Source: Actinomycetota bacterium
Lineage (GTDB): Bacteria; Actinomycetota; Actinomycetes; Nanopelagicales; Nanopelagicaceae
NCBI GenBank assembly: GCA_009699765.1
Contig: WLNN01000056.1
Span: 1 to 8,234, forward strand
Reading direction: 5' to 3'
DNA length: 8,234 nucleotides
Part shown: piece by piece, positions 5,662 through 8,234 of the stretch
Layout: the number at the start of each line of letters is the position of its first letter
Numbering within the stretch: the first letter of the stretch is position 1
Position numbers and translations under genes: made by a program
The notes under the pieces: model-generated
What the model was told of the DNA's origin: nothing
What the model saw: only the letters and a program-made list of their open reading frames with translations
Database searches by the model: none

Positions 5662-8234
5662 ATGCAAGCCGAAGGGGACTTTAGGAAACTTGGTATCAAG
5701 AATTTTTACTCTGCAGAGGGCAAGGAAATCCTTGAATTATTTGTAAGGCCAGTATTGGGTCAGTCAATCTCGTATGACCGTTTAACGGGTTACTTTTCAG
5801 TGAACGCTCTTGTTTCTGTTGCTGAAGGCTTGGAACAGCTTTTCCGAAAGAATGGCAAGATGCGGTTAGTGATTGGGATTCACGATGTACCAATGGATTT
5901 GGTTACCGCGTGGACTATGGGAAATTTACTGCCGGCAGACTTAGTGGAAGAATGCAAGAAGAGACTAATTACTGAAGTTGGATATCTGGTAAATCAAGTG
6001 GAAAAAAATGCCATCACGACAATTGGATGGATGATGAAATTAGATCTCTTGGAAGTTAGGGTTGCATCCCCCCGAAATACATCAGGCATTTATCACCAAA
6101 AGCGGATGATTTTTCGGGATTCAATAGGGAATACAATCGCCGGCACTGGAAGCTTGAACGAAACCAGAGGTGGACAAAACAACATTGAAGAGATGCATTT
6201 CAATTTTTCTTGGAACTCTGATCCCTCGATGATTGAACCTCTCACTTCAAGTTTTCAACGTATCTGGGATGGAGAAGATGAAGCGGTAGAAATTCATGAG
6301 TTAGATGATTCTTTCACAACAGCCCTGCTTAGAACTCTCGGAAATCCTGCTAATCCTCTTGCAGCAATCGAAGAAAAGGTATCTACAAATAGCAGTGGAA
6401 TAACCAAAGAAATCTTAGAGCTAGCAATTCAATCAACACTGCACGCGCCGAATAGTATTTTAAATGCGGCACTATATCCACACCAAGAGCGTGTTTACTC
6501 GGAAGCATTGAATCGATGGCCAATTCGAGTACTAATGGCGGATGAGGTTGGTCTAGGAAAGACTCTAGAGGCTGGAGCAGTCATTGCGTACATGCATCAA
6601 ATTCAGAAAATCTCGAGTATTACCATTCTTGCACCAGCAGGATTGTTGTCTCAATGGCAAGATGAAATGTCAAAGCACTTCAACCTAGAATTTTGGAAGT
6701 GGAACTCAGGACTGAGAGCCTATGAATCTAAGGGAGTTATTTGGGCAAAATCCACTGGCTTTGTCGGAGAACTGACACCCAGGCTAAAGCTGGTCTCCGC
6801 GCAATGGGCTAGACAAAATTCAGAAATTTTCAAGGACGATTTGCCTGAGATGTTATTAGTTGATGAAGCCCATGCAGCGCGAGTGCAGATAGATAATTAC
6901 GGGAATCATAAATCCACGATGCTTTGGAGACTTCTGGATCAGGTGAAAGAAATGGTCCCACACTTGGTTTTAATGACCGCTACTCCCATGCAAATTCATC
7001 CAGGGGAATATCACAGCCTTCTGAAAATACTTGGACTTCCAGCTCCTTGGGATCGGTTTGATATGTATGAGAAATCTTTGAAGATTATTGCTCAGTCTAA
7101 CGAGAAGCCCACACTTCAAGATGCTGCGGACATTTCAACATTGGTACTGACAACTTTTCAAAGAAACGAGTGGTTTCCAAAAATTTTCAATGAATCCGAG
7201 TATGCGAAAATCTTGGAACTGCAAGGACTAGCCGAGGCAAATCCATTCGAGAGAGCAAATCTTGTTAATAAGAATTTCGAGGCATTTCGACGCATTCTAA
7301 TGAAAATTCATCCTGCAAATTTTCTAACGTGCCGAAATACGAAGTCTGGTCTTGAGGAATTCGGTTATAAATTCCCAACAAGGAAATTTACTGCCCCTGA
7401 AGTAAAAATGAGTGCTGCGCATGCGCGCTTTGAGTTGCACTTGGAGGCCTATCTTTCAAATGGATATGGAAGATCTGAAATGGCAATTCGACCAGCAGAT
7501 TCGTTTCCAATTGGCTTTGCAAAGTCAACCTATTATCAGCGACTTGTATCGTCGCTCTTCGCAGCGCACAAGAGTCTTACCAGGCGTAGGGATAAATTAG
7601 CGCAGATTTTAGATGGATTAAAGGAAGGAAATTATGAGGCCATAAATCAATATTTTAATCTCTTGGCTGATGATGATGGTGAAGGTTTCGATGAAGGCTT
7701 TGAACAGCTTGATGGTTTTGCGATTGAAAGGGTCAAGCTGCTCGAGGTTCTTGAGCACGTAAAGTATGAAATTGCTTTAGAAGTGCAAACCCTTTCAGAT
7801 CTTGTAAAGGAACTGGACGCTCTAGGTGAAGATTTATCCTCGCATGATCCCAAGTTCATTGAAGCAATTAGACAGTTGACTTCAAAGGTACAAATTGCTC
7901 CGGTGCTTGTTTTTTCCAGGTACACAGATACTCTCGAAGGATTTCTTGATTTTTTCAAGAAGTCAGACCTTGCAAATGATGTTGATGGATATTCTTTGTA
8001 CACAGGAAATGATGTATGGATTTCTCAATTTGGCGTCACAAAGGAAGCTACAAAAGTTGATGTCACAGATGCATTAGAAGAAGGCAAGATTCGAATCGTA
8101 TTCTGCTCCGATGCCGCTTCCGAAGGCTTGAATTTACAATCTGCGCAGTCAATTATCAATTTAGATGTTCCGTGGAATCCTGCACGATTAGAACAACGCA
8201 TCGGCCGTATCGCACGCCTGGGACAAAAGGCGAC
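5662..8234 (+). CDS. PLD-family nuclease fused to SNF2/RapA-like helicase, 5' part
   Basis: At least 857 codons, open to the window edge. Residues 1-210 form a phospholipase D-type nuclease domain: YDRLTGYFS (35-43), then H145-x-K147, D153 and G163-S164-x-N166, the single-HKD pattern of NgoFVII/BfiI-like nucleases, which form one active site per dimer. From about 255 comes an SNF2/RapA-type ATPase: YPHQ (272-275), Walker A DEVGLGKT (294-301), motif Ia LAPAGLLSQWQ (323-333), DEAH (401-404), TATPMQ (439-444), VLVFSR (748-753), DAASEGLNLQ (817-826) and QRIGRIARLGQ (845-855). About 300 residues, partly acidic and helical, separate motifs III and IV. The predicted protein would translocate on DNA and cut it. 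The ATG is 3 bp after the previous stop with no clear Shine-Dalgarno, so expression probably depends on translational coupling. Likely the effector of the operon (inference). The C terminus is missing only because the window ends. Confidence 0.93.
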   Translation, partial: MQAEGDFRKLGIKNFYSAEGKEILELFVRPVLGQSISYDRLTGYFSVNALVSVAEGLEQLFRKNGKMRLVIGIHDVPMDLVTAWTMGNLLPADLVEECKKRLITEVGYLVNQVEKNAITTIGWMMKLDLLEVRVASPRNTSGIYHQKRMIFRDSIGNTIAGTGSLNETRGGQNNIEEMHFNFSWNSDPSMIEPLTSSFQRIWDGEDEAVEIHELDDSFTTALLRTLGNPANPLAAIEEKVSTNSSGITKEILELAIQSTLHAPNSILNAALYPHQERVYSEALNRWPIRVLMADEVGLGKTLEAGAVIAYMHQIQKISSITILAPAGLLSQWQDEMSKHFNLEFWKWNSGLRAYESKGVIWAKSTGFVGELTPRLKLVSAQWARQNSEIFKDDLPEMLLVDEAHAARVQIDNYGNHKSTMLWRLLDQVKEMVPHLVLMTATPMQIHPGEYHSLLKILGLPAPWDRFDMYEKSLKIIAQSNEKPTLQDAADISTLVLTTFQRNEWFPKIFNESEYAKILELQGLAEANPFERANLVNKNFEAFRRILMKIHPANFLTCRNTKSGLEEFGYKFPTRKFTAPEVKMSAAHARFELHLEAYLSNGYGRSEMAIRPADSFPIGFAKSTYYQRLVSSLFAAHKSLTRRRDKLAQILDGLKEGNYEAINQYFNLLADDDGEGFDEGFEQLDGFAIERVKLLEVLEHVKYEIALEVQTLSDLVKELDALGEDLSSHDPKFIEAIRQLTSKVQIAPVLVFSRYTDTLEGFLDFFKKSDLANDVDGYSLYTGNDVWISQFGVTKEATKVDVTDALEEGKIRIVFCSDAASEGLNLQSAQSIINLDVPWNPARLEQRIGRIARLGQKA

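Noticed and set aside
7647..8003. Serine-rich 118-codon open frame on the minus strand
   Set aside because: It is antisense to the acidic helical insert of the PLD-helicase; the Ser bias is the mirror of Asp/Glu/Lys codons, and the plus-strand frame carries the helicase motifs.
464..8234. Assignment to DISARM because a PLD domain and an SNF2 helicase are present
   Set aside because: In DISARM these are separate genes beside a DUF1998 helicase and DrmB. Here PLD and SNF2 are fused and a GHKL ATPase is central; no DUF1998 or methyltransferase is seen.
1..8234. CRISPR array, tRNA, insertion sequence or attachment site
   Set aside because: No regularly spaced repeats, cloverleaf-like sequence, transposase or terminal repeats could be found by eye in a window that is almost entirely coding.

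Overview
The window is a dense, single-strand (+) run of genes. I read it as the start of a horizontally acquired, multi-gene DNA-processing system, most likely anti-phage or anti-plasmid defence, placed directly behind a chromosomal gene. The host is probably an actinobacterium. The first, partial gene encodes an exported protein whose C-x-D-G...W-S-S-W...G-A-x-G-x-G...C-x-P-x-C-A pattern I know from actinobacterial secreted proteins. The modest GC content would suit a small-genome freshwater actinobacterium such as the Nanopelagicales (acI) group. That placement is inference.

Layout. 1-471: 3' part of the exported-protein gene, about 52% GC over most of its length. 464-3151: an 895-residue SF2 DExH helicase with a long unassigned N-terminal half, overlapping the previous stop by 8 bp and much poorer in GC (about 39% at its start). 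3178-3444: an 88-residue protein with two Cys/His clusters. 3445-3524: the only real intergenic gap (80 bp), with a dyad-symmetric element. 3525-5003: a GHKL (Bergerat-fold) ATPase with a following S5-like region, resembling MutL/MORC-type proteins. 4996-5658: a 220-residue helical protein of unknown family, overlapping the ATPase gene by 8 bp. 5662 to the window edge: a large fusion of a phospholipase D-type (HKD) nuclease domain with an SNF2/RapA-like helicase, cut off just after helicase motif VI.

How the parts may work together (inference). The GHKL ATPase could act as an ATP-driven clamp or switch on DNA. The two helicases would translocate on or remodel DNA, the PLD domain would be the nuclease, and the small zinc protein and helical protein would be accessory or specificity subunits. 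Bacterial MORC-like GHKL ATPases in restriction-like operons with SF2 helicases and nucleases were described by Iyer, Abhiman and Aravind (2008, from memory). I cannot match this exact gene order to a named defence system. No methyltransferase, integrase, transposase, tRNA, CRISPR array or toxin-antitoxin pair is visible, but the operon clearly continues past the right edge.
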